From NCBI GenBank assembly GCA_015258715.1, contig JABZHR010000002.1, positions 1 through 64,000 of the forward strand: a stretch of 64,000 nucleotides of DNA, written 5' to 3'. This stretch comes from Atopobium sp. Lineage in GTDB: Bacteria > Actinomycetota > Coriobacteriia > Coriobacteriales > Atopobiaceae. The position numbers and the translations under genes are program-made. Shown piece after piece: positions 63,598 to 64,000 of this stretch. The notes under the pieces were generated by a model that made no database searches, had not been told where the DNA came from, and saw only the letters and a list, made by a program, of their open reading frames with translations. Each line of letters opens with the position of its first letter. Position 1 is the first letter of the stretch.

Positions 63598-64000
63598 ATG
63601 ATTAAGGACACCGATACCCTTAACAACTATCTTGCTGTTATCAAGGTTGTTGGCGTTGGTGGCGGCGGAACTAACGCTGTCAACCGCATGATTGAAGAAG
63701 GCATCCGTGGCGTTGAGTTCGTTGCTGTAAACACCGATGCACAGGCACTTGCAATCTCCGATGCTGACATTAAGGTTCACATCGGTACTGACATCACCAA
63801 GGGCCTTGGCGCTGGCGCTAACCCTGAGGTTGGTAAAGAGGCAGCAGAGGATAGCCGCGATGAGATCAAGGCAGCACTTGCTGGCGCCGATATGGTCTTC
63901 ATCACTGCTGGCGAGGGTGGCGGTACTGGTACCGGCGCTGCTCCAGTTGTTGCTGATATTGCAAAGAATGACGTTGGCGCACTGACCGTTGGCGTTGTTA
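63598..64000 (+). CDS. ftsZ: Cell division GTPase FtsZ (5' part, cut by window end)
   Basis: The first 134 residues of the tubulin-like division protein are present. They include [29 protein letters not shown], the GTP-binding signature [19 protein letters not shown] and the start of the next strand. ATG 63598 follows AAGGAGGAAG. The rest lies beyond 64000. No ftsA precedes it, as expected for actinobacteria. Confidence 0.97.
   Translation, partial: MIKDTDTLNNYLAVIKVVGVGGGGTNAVNRMIEEGIRGVEFVAVNTDAQALAISDADIKVHIGTDITKGLGAGANPEVGKEAAEDSRDEIKAALAGADMVFITAGEGGGTGTGAAPVVADIAKNDVGALTVGVV

Noticed and set aside
1..64000. tRNA, rRNA, CRISPR arrays and prophage genes
   Set aside because: I saw no T-loop signatures, no spaced direct repeats and no phage structural genes on either strand. 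A tRNA scan would be decisive.
1..64000. Octamer GGCGAGAA as a Chi or KOPS site
   Set aside because: Orientation is balanced (about 20 and 18 copies on the two strands), whereas Chi and KOPS are strongly skewed along a replichore.

Overview
The window looks like the chromosome of an actinobacterium of the class Coriobacteriia, most likely family Atopobiaceae (Atopobium/Lancefieldella-like). The pointers are a mid-40s GC content by eye, a division and cell-wall (dcw) cluster without ftsA, an actinobacterial type of orphan GlnR-like regulator, and a mannose-family PTS. This is inferred from gene content and order; no 16S or other taxonomic marker is present. I saw no tRNA, rRNA, CRISPR array, prophage or intact insertion sequence. 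Coding density is high and most genes are on the + strand.

Layout. Positions 1-461 hold a relic of an IS3/IS150-type element. Positions 462-5690 carry a FeoB-associated Cys-rich peptide, a glutamine-synthetase homologue that has lost active-site residues, and a polar amino acid ABC transporter. Positions 5845-9557 carry an orphan GlnR-like regulator, an HtrA protease and RmuC. Positions 9704-12640 are a copper module (CsoR repressor, then CopA with a second metal-binding domain that has its own ribosome binding site). Positions 12630-14708 (minus strand) carry adenosine deaminase and an ADP-ribosylglycohydrolase. Positions 15143-17439 carry a phospholipase-C-like protein, a phosphatase and a uracil-DNA-glycosylase-superfamily enzyme. 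Positions 17436-20675 are a second amino acid ABC transporter behind a leader that encodes a Cys-rich, probably leaderless, 28-codon peptide. Positions 20856-24744 carry a KdgT permease, a small membrane protein, an SGNH hydrolase and a dGTPase. Positions 24851-37382 run through rarA, a DUF948 protein, an anti-sigma/sigma-B pair, an AI-2E-type exporter, alaS, ruvX, mltG, yqeG, aroK, a degenerate aroB and an M24 peptidase.

Positions 37634-40900 hold a mannose-family PTS (EIIAB, EIIC, EIID and DUF956). It sits between the M24 peptidase gene and efp, which are neighbours in many Gram-positive genomes. Positions 41037-49056 run efp, asp23-like, nusB, xseB, tlyA, nadK, recN (behind an SOS box), pyrG and xerD. 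Positions 49540-64000 are the dcw cluster: mraZ, rsmH, ftsL, ftsI, murF, mraY, murD, ftsW, murG, murC, murB, ftsQ and the start of ftsZ. murE is absent from its usual place between ftsI and murF.

The most unusual signal is at the DNA level. The octamer GGCGAGAA (or its complement TTCTCGCC) occurs about 38 times by my count, where roughly two would be expected. It appears in both orientations, in all reading frames and between genes, and it forms two near-identical perfect palindromes downstream of operons. That is the architecture of DNA uptake sequences in Haemophilus and Neisseria. Other points of interest are the candidate cysteine attenuator, the internal CopZ start in copA, and two pseudo-enzymes (GlnA-like and AroB-like).
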